From: Fontibacillus panacisegetis
GTDB taxonomy: Bacteria > Bacillota > Bacilli > Paenibacillales > Paenibacillaceae
Direction of reading: 5' to 3'
DNA: 64,000 nt
NCBI RefSeq assembly: GCF_900102215.1
Contig: NZ_FNBG01000008.1
Location: 63,554 to 127,553, forward strand
Positions within the stretch are counted from its first letter, which is position 1. Each line of letters begins with the position of its first letter. Position numbers and translations under genes: made by a program. Below the pieces are notes generated by a model. It was not told the DNA's origin. It saw only the letters and a list, made by a program, of their open reading frames with translations, and did not search any database. Shown here piece by piece: positions 25,556-36,195 of the stretch.

Positions 25556-26893
25556 CTACTCCTGTGCAAGTATGGAATTTACAATCTCCGCAGCCTCGTC
25601 AAGCGCTTCTTGCGGTGTAGCTTCGTTGTATACTGCTTTGGCTACCGCATCGGAAATCGCTTGGCTAATCTCCTGCCAGGAACCAACGATCGGGTTAGGA
25701 GTTCCTTTCTCAACAGCGGCCTTAAACACGTTCATAGGCACTTCGTTTCCGAAGAAAGGATCTGGAGAATTAACTTCCGTCGATTCTAATGCCGGCAAAT
25801 ATCCTGGAGCTGCACCGGAAGTTTTGTAAATCTGAACAGCATTTTCCTCACGGCTAAGGAATTCAATGAATTTCCACGCTGCTTCCTTATGCTGTGATTT
25901 CTCAAAAATACTGAGGTAAGTTCCGCCAATATGCGTACCATATTGTTTATTGCTTAACGCATCAGTAATTTTCCACTTGCCTTCTTGTTCCGGATTGCTG
26001 TTTTTAATCAAGCCCATCACGTACGGACCATCCTGAAACATAGCGATCGTACCGTCCTTCAGACCTGCTACATAACTGCCACGGTCAGGAGTCCAATTGA
26101 CACCGATTTTATGTTTGTTCACGAGATCGGAATAGAATTGCAAAGCCTCCACACCTTCCGGGCTGTTAAAGGCTGCCTTCTTGTTGTCATCTGTCAGCAC
26201 CTTGCCGCCGTTGGCATACAGGAATGGTTCATAGTGATACCAATCCGGCATAACAAGGAAAGCAAACTGATCTGTTTTGCCATCTCCGTCCGTATCCTTG
26301 GTTAGCTTTTTGCCAACCTCCACAAGCTCATCCCAGCTTTTTGGTGCAGCAGTGACTCCCGCTTCCTCAAGCAAATCACTTCTATAGTAAAGTGAGTATG
26401 CATCGAAGTCATACGGAACACCAAACAGACCGCTTTCTGTAGTTGCTGCTTCGATCATACCTTTACTGTACACAGAATTGATGTCATTGCCGTTAACCTT
26501 GCCGCCAGAGAGCCCGTTTAGGTCAGCAAATAGACCAAAAACCGTATATTTAGGGTTCCACATCATACCAGTTGTAGCGATATCCGGCGTTTCTCCCCCT
26601 GAGGCTGCTGCCGCCATTTTGTCCCAAAAGTTATCCCAAGGCTGCTCTTGAAAATCTACTTTGATGTTAGGGAACTCCTCTTCAAATTTGGGAATCAAGG
26701 GTTTTATCGGCGTAGTAGCACCATAGTTATCCCAAATTGTAATCGTAACTTGCTCATTTTCATTTTTCTGTTCGCCAGCAGCTGGCTGATCTGCCGCATT
26801 CGAATTAGAGCTACCTCCTGAACAACCAGATAGTACAGCAATAGATAACAAGATGGATGATAACATAATTGACATTTTACGCTTGTGTTTCAT
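25556..26893 (-). CDS. Sugar-binding lipoprotein of the amino-sugar ABC importer
   Basis: This 445-residue family 1 solute-binding lipoprotein has a lipobox LSGC (Cys24) after a hydrophobic signal, then a Ser/Asn-rich linker. The mature protein begins with VTITIWDNYGATTPIKPLIPKFEEEFPNIKVDFQEQPWDNFWDKMAAAAS, a typical CUT1 binding-protein N-terminus, and has AWKFIEFLSREENAVQIYKTSGAAPGYLPAL near the end. TAAGGAGGG precedes the ATG. A binding preference for ManNAc or a ManNAc-containing glycan is inferred from nanE. Confidence 0.92.
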   Translation of the reverse strand: MKHKRKMSIMLSSILLSIAVLSGCSGGSSNSNAADQPAAGEQKNENEQVTITIWDNYGATTPIKPLIPKFEEEFPNIKVDFQEQPWDNFWDKMAAAASGGETPDIATTGMMWNPKYTVFGLFADLNGLSGGKVNGNDINSVYSKGMIEAATTESGLFGVPYDFDAYSLYYRSDLLEEAGVTAAPKSWDELVEVGKKLTKDTDGDGKTDQFAFLVMPDWYHYEPFLYANGGKVLTDDNKKAAFNSPEGVEALQFYSDLVNKHKIGVNWTPDRGSYVAGLKDGTIAMFQDGPYVMGLIKNSNPEQEGKWKITDALSNKQYGTHIGGTYLSIFEKSQHKEAAWKFIEFLSREENAVQIYKTSGAAPGYLPALESTEVNSPDPFFGNEVPMNVFKAAVEKGTPNPIVGSWQEISQAISDAVAKAVYNEATPQEALDEAAEIVNSILAQE

Positions 26894-26978
26894 AATAACC
26901 CTCCTTAGAAATAAATCATTTTTTATCCTTGTGATTCCTTGAAATGAAGTTCCATCACCCCTTTCAATGCAATCCTTG

Positions 26979-27674
26979 TCAGCAATGAATAAATTTCTCC
27001 ATCGCTTCGGTATATTTTTTCGTTATAGCATGAGGGCGAGTAATTGCTCCTCCAATAACTACAGCATAGGCCCCTTCTTTCAAGCACTGGATTGCTTGTT
27101 CAGGAGAATGTATCCTTCCTTCCGCCATGACAGGAATCTTAACACTTCTGCTGAGGTTAGCAATTAATTGGAAATCTGGTTCTTCTCTCTGCGGACTGTA
27201 CGGTGTGTACCCTGACAAAGTCGTTGAAATTACGTCAAATCCCAACCGCTCAGCAGCTATACCTTCCTCAAAAGTAGATACATCAGCCATTAGCAAGACA
27301 TTAAAGTTTCGTCTCACTTCCTGTACGATCTCGGCGAGATTCATGTCACCAGGACGATCTCTGAAGGTCGCATCCATCGCAACAATATCCGCTCCAGCTT
27401 CTATGACACATCTTACTTCTTCCATGGTCGGTGTAATGTAAACCTCATATCCGTCATAATCCTTCTTCCATAACCCGATTAAAGGTAACTTTGTTACTTT
27501 ACGGATAGCCATAATATCTGAAGGTGTATTGGCTCTTATACCAACTGCATTGCCTTTATCAGCAGATATCGCAAAACGCGCCATAAATTCACTACCGAAA
27601 AACGGTTCATCCTCTAGAGCCTGGCAGGAGACAATTAGTTTGCCTTTTAAAGATTCGATGATTTGATGAGACAT
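26979..27674 (-). CDS. nanE: N-acetylmannosamine-6-phosphate 2-epimerase
   Basis: This 231-residue TIM-barrel enzyme converts ManNAc-6-P to GlcNAc-6-P. Family segments are KGKLIVSCQALEDEPFFGSEFMARFA, AVGIRANTPSDI, LPLIGLWKKDY, YITPTMEEV, ADIVAMDATFRDRPG, LLMADVSTFEEG and IPVMAEGRIHSPEQA. The start is the ATG at 27674 (MSHQII), seven bases after GGAGG; an ATG six codons upstream lacks such a site. It is the first gene of the operon, and its product feeds the nagA and nagB enzymes encoded at 40.9-42.8 kb. Confidence 0.93.
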   Translation of the reverse strand: MSHQIIESLKGKLIVSCQALEDEPFFGSEFMARFAISADKGNAVGIRANTPSDIMAIRKVTKLPLIGLWKKDYDGYEVYITPTMEEVRCVIEAGADIVAMDATFRDRPGDMNLAEIVQEVRRNFNVLLMADVSTFEEGIAAERLGFDVISTTLSGYTPYSPQREEPDFQLIANLSRSVKIPVMAEGRIHSPEQAIQCLKEGAYAVVIGGAITRPHAITKKYTEAMEKFIHC

Positions 27675-27725
27675 GAGAAAACCTCCAAACATTATTGTGT
27701 ATATAGGTATAATTCTTCAATTAAT

Positions 27726-27753
27726 ATTATAATAAAGAATATATTCTCCACAA
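27726..27753 (-). promoter_or_regulatory. nanE promoter with a palindrome inside the spacer
   Basis: On the minus strand TTGTGG (27753-27748) and TATAAT (27731-27726) are 16 bp apart. The spacer contains the perfect palindrome AGAATATATTCT (27736-27747). A palindrome between the -35 and -10 boxes is a natural repressor site, here presumably for the RpiR regulator at the end of the operon. Confidence 0.55.
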
Positions 27754-27930
27754 TAGCTTTAAAAAAATAAAAGGGAAATTTTCTCCTTTTTTTTAATTTA
27801 AATCGGTGTTTTTCTCTATTATAAGAATACTATTATACTTTGTAAATAGTTTTTTTAAGAAACATCGCATTTTTATCGATTTTATGTAAAAAAACCTGAC
27901 ACATAAATAACATAATGAACTAAGCAAAAT

Positions 27931-27968
27931 AAAAAACAGTGGGAAATGACCATTCCCCACTGTTTTTT
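27931..27968. terminator. Terminator of the PpiC-domain protein gene
   Basis: AAAAAACAGTGGG and CCCACTGTTTTTT form a strong hairpin flanked by A and T runs, nine bases beyond the stop of the gene at 27977. Confidence 0.88.
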
Positions 27969-27976
27969 ATTTAAAA

Positions 27977-29107
27977 TTATTTGTTTGTTGATACATTACC
28001 TGACACATTGTCAGCTGAAGCAGCATCAGTCAAGGTGTTTTTAATTGTAGCCTTGCTCTTCTTCTCTTCAAGCCATGTGCCGGTCAATTGGGACACCTGT
28101 TGAGCGACAAGACCCTCACGGATTTCTTCTTTCTTCTCTTCCAAAGTAGCTTCATGTGCTTCCTTACGATCTGTCAGCTTAATAACCTCATAACCTTGGC
28201 TAGTCTTTACAGGTTCGCTAATCTCATCTTTTTTTAGCTTGAAGGCAGCATTCTCTATAGCTTCTTCTTGCTCACCACGGCCAAAGAAATCAGTGTCGCC
28301 ACCCTTATCCTTAGTTGCAGTATCAAGGGATCTACTCTTAGCGAGCTCAGCAAAATCAGTTCCTCCCTTGAGCTGAGTAATGATATCCTTGGCTTCCTCT
28401 TCGGTCGCTACAAGAATTACAGAAGCACGCACCTGCTCTGGAGTATTAAACGAATCTTTATAGCTATCAAAGGTTTGTTTGATTTCTTCGTCAGTTACCT
28501 TAATTTGCGGTTCAAGCAACTTGGTCAGCTTCAGGTTGAAATCAATATCTTTGATCAGATCTTCCTTCGTCATGCCATAGGATTCCAGCGCCTGATTCAG
28601 ATTTTCCTCGGAACCAAATGATTCCGTAAAACTCTTCAATCTTTTATCAATATCAGCTTGTGTGACTGCAATATTTGCTTTTTTAGCTTCCTGGTTCACA
28701 AGCTCTTTTCCAATCATTTCGTCAAGTGCTTGTTTCCCGGCACCTTGCACCAGCTTATCGTAAAAATCCGCTTTGGAAATTTCTACGCCGTTCACAGTAG
28801 CTACGGCCTCTTGCTTACTGCTTGCAAAAGGGGGCTTAATTAACACAATGATAAGCGCTAGAGCGAGTACCAATGACACGATTGGCCACACTTTCCCAGA
28901 CTTCAAGCCACTTGGATTTACAGGAGCTACCCCTTCATTGACTACTACATTTTGATCGTCCAAGGCTTGTTCAGGTTGTTCCGAAACCTCTTCTGTTTGA
29001 GCTTGTCCGGATTGAACATTCAGTTCCGAATGCTCGGAATTTTCTACTGTGGAATCCTCATCTTGCCTCTGGTTATTACCTAACTCTTTGTTATCCTTAT
29101 CATCCAT
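27977..29107 (-). CDS. Membrane-anchored PpiC/SurA-type peptidylprolyl isomerase
   Basis: This 376-residue protein has a hydrophilic, acidic N-terminal tail of about 67 residues rich in Glu, Gln, Asn and Ser. One membrane span follows at about 71-90 (VWPIVSLVLALALIIVLI). The extracytoplasmic part has a SurA-like chaperone segment (VNGVEISKADFYDKLVQGAGKQALDEMIGKELVNQEAKK) and a PpiC rotamase domain (VRASVILVATEEEAKDIITQLKGGTDFAELAKSRS, GGDTDFFGRGE, EPVKTSQGYEVIKLTDR). It resembles PrsA but is anchored by a helix rather than a lipid. It probably folds exported proteins such as the amylase at the cell surface. Confidence 0.88.
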   Translation of the reverse strand: MDDKDNKELGNNQRQDEDSTVENSEHSELNVQSGQAQTEEVSEQPEQALDDQNVVVNEGVAPVNPSGLKSGKVWPIVSLVLALALIIVLIKPPFASSKQEAVATVNGVEISKADFYDKLVQGAGKQALDEMIGKELVNQEAKKANIAVTQADIDKRLKSFTESFGSEENLNQALESYGMTKEDLIKDIDFNLKLTKLLEPQIKVTDEEIKQTFDSYKDSFNTPEQVRASVILVATEEEAKDIITQLKGGTDFAELAKSRSLDTATKDKGGDTDFFGRGEQEEAIENAAFKLKKDEISEPVKTSQGYEVIKLTDRKEAHEATLEEKKEEIREGLVAQQVSQLTGTWLEEKKSKATIKNTLTDAASADNVSGNVSTNK

Positions 29108-29337
29108 TTAAACTTTGACTCCCTTCTATTTATAACAACTTGTGATAACTTATTTCCTTCTTAAGACTTTATCAGAGTTTGCATGAATAAACCTTAAAAA
29201 AATATAAAAAATGGCTTTTATTTTTAATATTGCTTTAAGAATTAAAAACAGATACTAATCAGTAAGCTACAATTCGTGTTATTGGTCAAAAAGTAGTAAA
29301 ATATTCAAGAGAACATGTTCTGGAGGCTTAAACAACG

Positions 29338-30693
29338 ATGGATTATACCACTTATTTTCAAAATCACAGAGAATCACATTTAAACGAATTGGAAGAACTT
29401 CTGTCCATCCCGAGCATTTCTGCACTATCCGAGCATAAATCTGATGTAGGAAAAGCTGCAGAATGGATCGCTGACGCACTACGACGCGCTGGTATGGAAT
29501 CCGTTGAAATTCACCCGACTGAAGGACATCCTATTGTCTATGCAGAGCATTTACATGCACCGGGCAAACCGACCGTTCTGGTGTATGGTCACTATGATGT
29601 ACAGCCTGTAGATCCGTTGGAATTATGGGAGACTCCTCCATTTGAGCCATCTATCCGAGACGGTAAATTGTATGCTCGCGGAGCTACTGATGATAAGGGC
29701 CAAGTCTTTCTTCATATTAAAGCGGTTGAAGCGATTTTAAAACAAGAACAAAAGCTCCCCGTTAATATCAAGTTTTGTATCGAGGGTGAAGAGGAGGTAA
29801 CCAGTCCAAATCTTCCGGGCTTCCTGAAAGCTAACAAGGAAAAACTCGCAGCCGATGCTGTCCTTATTTCCGATACTGCACTCCTTGAACCTGGCAAACC
29901 TGCGATTTGCATCGGGCTTCGTGGACTTTGTTCCCTTGAAGTCACTGTTGGAACTGCCAATACTGATCTTCATTCAGGAACCTACGGCGGCGGTGTCTCT
30001 AATTCATTACATGCGCTGGTATCTTTGCTTGCATCTCTTCATGACGAACAAGGTCGTGTTGCGGTCGCTGGCTTCTATGAAGGTGTCCATGAACTTACTG
30101 CTGCAATGAGAGAAGAATTTTCCAAGCAGCAATTTAATGAAGACAAACTGAAGGCGGATCTGGGTCTTGACACACTTTATGGTGAAGAAGGTTATAGCTT
30201 TGTTGAAAGAACCGGAGCTCGTCCAACCCTTGAGTTAAATGGAGTATACGGCGGATTCCAAGGGGAAGGCTCAAAAACAGTTATTCCTAAGGAAGCTCAT
30301 GCTAAAATTACTTGCCGCCTCGTTGGGGATCAAGATCCGCAGGATATGCTCGACAAAATTGAACGTCATTTACGCAATCATCTTCAACCCGGTGCTAAGC
30401 TGAAGATAGAGCAACTTGAAAAGGCCCGGGCCTTCAGCTGCGACTCTACTAACCCAATGCTCCAAAAAGCAGCTGATGCTTATGAAAAAGTTTACGGCAC
30501 TCGCGCTTTGTTCACACTAGATGGCGGATCTATTCCGATCGTAGAGCAATTATCCTTCGTGTTATCCGCACCAGCGGTCATGATGGGATTTGGCCTTCCT
30601 GACGAAAATCTTCACGCTCCGAATGAGCATTTTAATTTGGAAAATTTCGATAAGGGATTGCTAACAATCGTTGAATATCTGAAATCTCTGTAA
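29338..30693 (+). CDS. M20-family metallopeptidase (dipeptidase)
   Basis: This 451-residue M20 peptidase has the zinc-site motifs VLVYGHYDVQPVDP (near residue 82) and ARGATDDKGQVFLHIKA, the catalytic Glu pair in CIEGEEEVTSPNL (near 142), and a late His in NEHFNLENF. A dimerisation domain is inserted near residues 200-315 (LHSGTYGGGVSNSLHALVSLLASLHD). The family cleaves dipeptides or N-acyl amino acids. A GGAGG-like site (TCTGGAGGC) lies upstream of the ATG. It is monocistronic, divergent from the PpiC protein gene. Confidence 0.9.
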   Translation: MDYTTYFQNHRESHLNELEELLSIPSISALSEHKSDVGKAAEWIADALRRAGMESVEIHPTEGHPIVYAEHLHAPGKPTVLVYGHYDVQPVDPLELWETPPFEPSIRDGKLYARGATDDKGQVFLHIKAVEAILKQEQKLPVNIKFCIEGEEEVTSPNLPGFLKANKEKLAADAVLISDTALLEPGKPAICIGLRGLCSLEVTVGTANTDLHSGTYGGGVSNSLHALVSLLASLHDEQGRVAVAGFYEGVHELTAAMREEFSKQQFNEDKLKADLGLDTLYGEEGYSFVERTGARPTLELNGVYGGFQGEGSKTVIPKEAHAKITCRLVGDQDPQDMLDKIERHLRNHLQPGAKLKIEQLEKARAFSCDSTNPMLQKAADAYEKVYGTRALFTLDGGSIPIVEQLSFVLSAPAVMMGFGLPDENLHAPNEHFNLENFDKGLLTIVEYLKSL

Positions 30694-30707
30694 AATGCAT
30701 TTGTACG

Positions 30708-30737
30708 AAAAGCCGTCCTGCCGGGCGGTTTTTTTGT
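30708..30737 (+). terminator. Terminator of the M20 peptidase gene
   Basis: A compact hairpin, GCCGTCC-TGCC-GGGCGGT, is followed by seven T residues, 14 bp after the stop codon. Confidence 0.85.
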
Positions 30738-30834
30738 TGCAATAATCCTTCTTGCTAAGTAAGTTTAGTTCTAATATAATAAAACAAAATAATAGTTCTA
30801 TATTCATAGAACTGAATGGAGACGTGTTCCACAG

Positions 30835-31755
30835 ATGAGTTGCAAAGTTGAAGTAGATTTTGCTCCAATATATGAATGTATGACCAGCCTAACCGCTTTT
30901 TTTAGCAAGCAAAATCATAATGCCATGGATGCAGGGAAACTCTGGGTACGGGAAGTTCAGGGTCTTTTTGCACCTGTTATTCTGCAAAAGATGAAAGGAA
31001 TCGTCAAATCGCTGGAGGATTTTAGTCTCTCCCCGTACATTTGGAGTTGCCCCGGCAATCGATCGGTATCGGAGTTTCTCGATTGGTTTGATGATTTATC
31101 CACAGGCCAGTTATATGAAATTGCCGCCAGTTGCGGACTGTCCGTTCCTTCTAACCTTCCTGAGCTGAGAAATCTGACTTCAGAAGTTTTGAGGGAGTGG
31201 GATTTACGTTATTTCAGCAGTATTACACTGGCAATTATCGAAGGGTTAACACAAGAGGCTTTAGCCCGCCAATTGCTATTGAATGAGATGGAAGATATGG
31301 AGGTCTATGAACAAGCGACCGGAGGAATGAGGCTTTATCCCAATGATCTGCTGAAGCGGGTAATTCTCGTACCCCAATATCATTCCCGTCCTTTGGTTAG
31401 CTCCAATATTTATGATGAGATCATATTCACTCATTACTCCTGTGACATTATTCCTCCAGATCAAGGGCATCCCGCCCCAACTCTCCTTCGCCTCACACGG
31501 GCACTGTCAGATGAGACTCGGTTATGCATTCTTCGCCTGCTGTCACAGAAGCAAATGACCTTTACGGAAATCGTCCGGGAAATCGGATTATCCAAAAGCA
31601 CTATTCATTACCATCTAATCGCTCTACGGGCAGCTGGCCTCGTCATCGTGCATTATTATTCCAAAAGCACAGAGTCCAAAAATATAGAGTACAGCCTTCG
31701 ATTGGAGGCGCTAAAAGATCTGCCCCTTCAAATCGGTCGTTATTTAACAAGCTGA
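30835..31755 (+). CDS. ArsR-type winged-helix transcriptional regulator (large form)
   Basis: This 306-residue protein has a C-terminal ArsR-like winged helix (LRLTRALSDETRLCILRLLSQKQMTFTEIVREIGLSKSTIHYHLIALRAAGLVIVHYY, about residues 223-280). It is preceded by a long N-terminal domain with no motif I recognise. No Cys pair typical of metal sensors is visible in the helix region. It lies 38 bp upstream of an MFS exporter gene, in the same direction, and probably regulates it. Confidence 0.85.
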   Translation: MSCKVEVDFAPIYECMTSLTAFFSKQNHNAMDAGKLWVREVQGLFAPVILQKMKGIVKSLEDFSLSPYIWSCPGNRSVSEFLDWFDDLSTGQLYEIAASCGLSVPSNLPELRNLTSEVLREWDLRYFSSITLAIIEGLTQEALARQLLLNEMEDMEVYEQATGGMRLYPNDLLKRVILVPQYHSRPLVSSNIYDEIIFTHYSCDIIPPDQGHPAPTLLRLTRALSDETRLCILRLLSQKQMTFTEIVREIGLSKSTIHYHLIALRAAGLVIVHYYSKSTESKNIEYSLRLEALKDLPLQIGRYLTS

Positions 31756-31793
31756 TTCAGCCGGTATTGTGAAATGATGAGGGGTGATCATCT

Positions 31794-33029
31794 GTGAAAA
31801 AACGTAGTTACTATGGGCTACTGGTTACTATTGCCCTTAGCGGCTTTGGGGATGCTTTTGGCTTACTGGCCATGGAGTGGCTGGTATATGAGCTGACTGG
31901 CTCCAAATTAGCGATGGGTGCGCTGGCTCTCTGTTCCGGTGTCCCTGAACTGGTTCTTCGTCTGCTCGGCTCTCCACTCGCTGACCGCTTGCCTCGCGAA
32001 CGGCTTATGGCAGGACTCGCGTGCATGCGATTAATTGCTATTGTGCTGCCACTGGCTGCGGGCTTAACTGGCCAATTACAACTATGGCATTTATTCCTCG
32101 CTGCCGGATTAAGCGGCTCCTGTGCGGCACTGTTTATGCCGACGGCTATGGCCTTCATTCCAAGTATTGCGGACAGTAAGAAGCTGGTACGTGCTTTTGC
32201 TATCATCGACGGCTGCAGGAATGCTGTCGCCTTAATCGGACCTGCCATAGCAGGCGCAATAACTGCTGCCAGCGGTGCGCTGCCTGCGCTTGGGATTAAT
32301 GCAGCTTGTTATATAGTAAGCATATTCACATTACTGTATCTCCCTAAAACACATGGTCAAGTTAAAAAATCAGCCGACTTCTCCATCTCTGCCTATGTGC
32401 GGGATATTTTTGAAGCCTTCTCTTTTTATAGACAATTTCCCGCAATGCTGACCATTATGTGTATGGTTTCAATTAGTAATATGAGCTCTATAGCCATCTG
32501 GACGATGATGGTCCCTTTTGTACGCGAGGTATTGCATCTAAATGCTGCTGCCCTGGGAACCTTGACGACTGCCTCGGCTTTAGGTACATTAACCGGACTC
32601 GCCATCATTTCTTTACTTGGAGAAATCAAACGACGACGGATTGTGATGCTCTGCAGTCTGGCTGCAATGGGCTTCTTTAATTCCATCCTGGGTTTAGTAC
32701 ACAGTTTTCCAGTTGCGCTGGTTGTATTATTTGCCGCAGGTGCTGCTGGTCCCTTCTTCGGCTCACTGAGCTCTACATTGCATGGAAAGCTTGTTCCCGA
32801 TCATCTACAGGGCCGTGTCAATTCAATTCGCTTTCTAATCGGCGGCGGACTGCAGCCTGTGGGAGCATTAGCAGGTGGAGCAATAGCACAGCTCTATGGT
32901 GTTCCTGTATTAATCCTCATCGCGGGCTTACTGCCGCTCATAAGTTCAGTTGCCGCAGCTTTGTTTCTTTCCAGTTTAAAAGCGCTTGACGGAAATCTGC
33001 AAAATCTTGAAGTAAACATTCATCTTTGA
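31794..33029 (+). CDS. MFS-family transporter
   Basis: This 411-residue protein has about twelve membrane segments and an MFS-type loop after the second span (GSPLADRLPRERLMAGLACMRL). The overall layout resembles drug and macrolide exporters of the MFS_3 type. The start is a GTG at 31794 after a GAGGGGTGAT site. It follows an ArsR-like regulator and was probably acquired or kept with it as an exporter unit; the substrate is unknown. Confidence 0.88.
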   Translation: MKKRSYYGLLVTIALSGFGDAFGLLAMEWLVYELTGSKLAMGALALCSGVPELVLRLLGSPLADRLPRERLMAGLACMRLIAIVLPLAAGLTGQLQLWHLFLAAGLSGSCAALFMPTAMAFIPSIADSKKLVRAFAIIDGCRNAVALIGPAIAGAITAASGALPALGINAACYIVSIFTLLYLPKTHGQVKKSADFSISAYVRDIFEAFSFYRQFPAMLTIMCMVSISNMSSIAIWTMMVPFVREVLHLNAAALGTLTTASALGTLTGLAIISLLGEIKRRRIVMLCSLAAMGFFNSILGLVHSFPVALVVLFAAGAAGPFFGSLSSTLHGKLVPDHLQGRVNSIRFLIGGGLQPVGALAGGAIAQLYGVPVLILIAGLLPLISSVAAALFLSSLKALDGNLQNLEVNIHL

Positions 33030-33208
33030 CAATTGAAGTACCGTATATTATTGAGCTTTGATGCTTGTAGAAGTCTTAAAATCCTGGCTGGAAAATCAGG
33101 TTGTAGTTATTACAGGAGGATCTAGCAAGACAAAAAACCTCCTCTCTCTATCTGCTGGCGCAAGATGAAAAAGAAGGTCTCCGTTTTTTTAAGCTCATTA
33201 AAAAAACG

Positions 33209-33433
33209 TCAGATTTTTAACTCCCCAAGCTTAATCAGCTCAACAACCGCTTGTGCACGGCCCTTGACATTCAACTTCTGCATCACATTCGAAATATGAT
33301 TTCTTACAGTTTTCTCGCTGATAAACAGCTGGCCCGCAATATCGCGCGTCGTTTTATCCTGCACGAGGAGTTCGAAAACCTCCCGTTCACGATGAGTTAA
33401 CAGAAATTTGCTGTTACGATCGCTGCTCTTCAA
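33209..33433 (-). CDS. gerE: Spore coat transcription regulator GerE
   Basis: This 74-residue LuxR-type DNA-binding protein has the same length as B. subtilis GerE and nearly the same core: LLTHREREVFELLVQDKTTRDIAGQLFISEKTVRNHISNVMQKLNVKGRAQAVVELIKLGEL. It is a natural stand-alone HTH protein, not a fragment of a response regulator. GerE tunes late mother-cell genes read by sigma-K, mainly coat genes. The start is a TTG at 33433, six bases after AGGAGGGGTGA. A sigma-K-type promoter lies upstream at 33496-33523. Confidence 0.95.
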   Translation of the reverse strand: MKSSDRNSKFLLTHREREVFELLVQDKTTRDIAGQLFISEKTVRNHISNVMQKLNVKGRAQAVVELIKLGELKI

Positions 33434-33495
33434 AATGCGTCACCCCTCCTTGCTCGGGTTTTGTGGTTTAACAAGGTTAAGGGATACAGTCAACA

Positions 33496-33523
33496 CATAC
33501 TATGAAGAAACAGGGTTAATGGT
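33496..33523 (-). promoter_or_regulatory. Sigma-K-type promoter of gerE
   Basis: On the minus strand GCACC (-35, ending in ACC at 33523-33521) is followed after 16 bp by CATAGTATG (33504-33496). This fits the sigma-K pattern of AC and CATAnnnTA with one mismatch, and gerE is a known sigma-K gene. Nearly the same promoter (ACC, 16 bp, CATAGAATG) occurs at 51025-51052. Confidence 0.6.
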
Positions 33524-33559
33524 GCGATCATCCAGTAAAATGGGCGACTCAACAGAATC

Positions 33560-35083
<1,524 letters not shown>

Positions 35084-35148
35084 CTAATGATAACCTGTCT
35101 TAACATAAATTGACTATCCTCGCAACTTCCATTCTCTTAATTTTCTTA

Positions 35149-35177
35149 TTGACGCGGTAACGTATCAGAATTATGAT
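35149..35177 (+). promoter_or_regulatory. Promoter of the efe iron-uptake operon
   Basis: TTGACG (35149-35154), a 17-bp spacer and TATGAT (35172-35177) form a near-consensus sigma-A promoter. The Fur box starts 12 bp after the -10 box. The 238-bp gap between glpK and efeO holds this promoter and the Fur box. Confidence 0.75.
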
Positions 35178-35188
35178 GTAAAACGATA

Positions 35189-35205
35189 GTGATAATCATT
35201 ATCAC
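35189..35205. promoter_or_regulatory. Fur box of the efe operon
   Basis: GTGATAATCATTATCAC is a perfect palindrome that contains the classic 7-1-7 Fur operator TGATAATCATTATCA. It covers the region just downstream of the predicted transcription start, so iron-bound Fur would block the operon. Confidence 0.92.
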
Positions 35206-35300
35206 GAACTAATGAACGGCCATCCTGTTCTACGTATGCTATTAAGTATATTATTTCAAAATTTAAATTCTACATTTTAGATTAATAAGGAGTGTACTGA

Positions 35301-36191
35301 ATGAAATTCAATTATGCTGTTCCAACTGCTATTCTAAGCGCAGCTCTGCTGTTAACTGCCTGCAATTCTAATGAGGCAAATACCTCGAAAGAAACCCCTA
35401 CCGAAGCAAATTCAACAACAAATACGGCTGCTGCCAACAATAGCGCTGCGGCAGGAACAGCTGAAGCTGATTTCCAGCAAGCTATTGATCAATACCGTGC
35501 CTATGTCATCCAAGAATGTGATGCTTTCGTAACTGAGACAGGCAAATTCGTAGACGCGGTGAACAGCGGAGATATCGAAACTGCTAAATCACTTTATGCA
35601 CCAGCTCGTATGCATTATGAACGCATTGAACCTATCGCTGAAGCACTTGGCGATCTTGATCCTAATATCGATGCACGTGATGGTGATGTTGAGGCAGCGG
35701 ATTGGAGAGGATTCCACAGAATCGAAAAAGCACTTTGGGAAGATAAGACAACAGAAGGTCAAAAGGAATATGCTGATGGCCTGCTGAGTGATGCCAAGCT
35801 TTTGCGTGCTTTAGTAGAAACTGTTGAAATTGAGCCCTCCCTGCTAGTGACGGGAGCCGTCGAATTGCTTAATGAAGTATCCACCTCCAAAGTAACCGGT
35901 GAAGAAGAACGTTATTCCCACACCGATCTGTATGACTTTGCAGCCAACCTGGAAGGCGCTAAAAAAATATATGAACTGCTTGAACCACAATTATCCCAAA
36001 AGGATGCTGATCTCGATAAACAAATCAGCGATCGCTTCGTTGCTTTGGAACAAGAATTAGCTCCATTTAAAGACGGAGAGGGATATGTTACTTACGACAA
36101 ACTTAAAGAAGAAGATGTTCGCAAGCTGAGTCAAAATCTTGACGCACTGGCCGAGCCTTTGTCCCAAATGGGCAAATTATTGGGAGTGTAA
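35301..36191 (+). CDS. efeO: EfeO-type iron-uptake lipoprotein (M75 domain)
   Basis: This 296-residue lipoprotein has a lipobox LTAC (Cys21) and an Asn/Thr/Ala-rich linker to about residue 50. The EfeO/imelysin M75 domain carries the metal-site motif GFHRIEKALW (GxHxxE, near residue 135). It lacks the N-terminal cupredoxin domain of the E. coli form, as is usual for Firmicute EfeM/EfeO. It is thought to bind and hand iron to the EfeU permease. It is the first gene after a Fur box, four bases upstream of efeB. Confidence 0.92.
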   Translation: MKFNYAVPTAILSAALLLTACNSNEANTSKETPTEANSTTNTAAANNSAAAGTAEADFQQAIDQYRAYVIQECDAFVTETGKFVDAVNSGDIETAKSLYAPARMHYERIEPIAEALGDLDPNIDARDGDVEAADWRGFHRIEKALWEDKTTEGQKEYADGLLSDAKLLRALVETVEIEPSLLVTGAVELLNEVSTSKVTGEEERYSHTDLYDFAANLEGAKKIYELLEPQLSQKDADLDKQISDRFVALEQELAPFKDGEGYVTYDKLKEEDVRKLSQNLDALAEPLSQMGKLLGV

Positions 36192-36195
36192 ATTC

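Noticed and set aside
33209-33433. Truncated response regulator
   Set aside because: The 74-residue length and sequence are those of intact GerE.
36139-36195. Longer efeB start overlapping efeO
   Set aside because: The added residues look random and have no ribosome-binding site; the Tat signal is correctly placed from the ATG at 36196.
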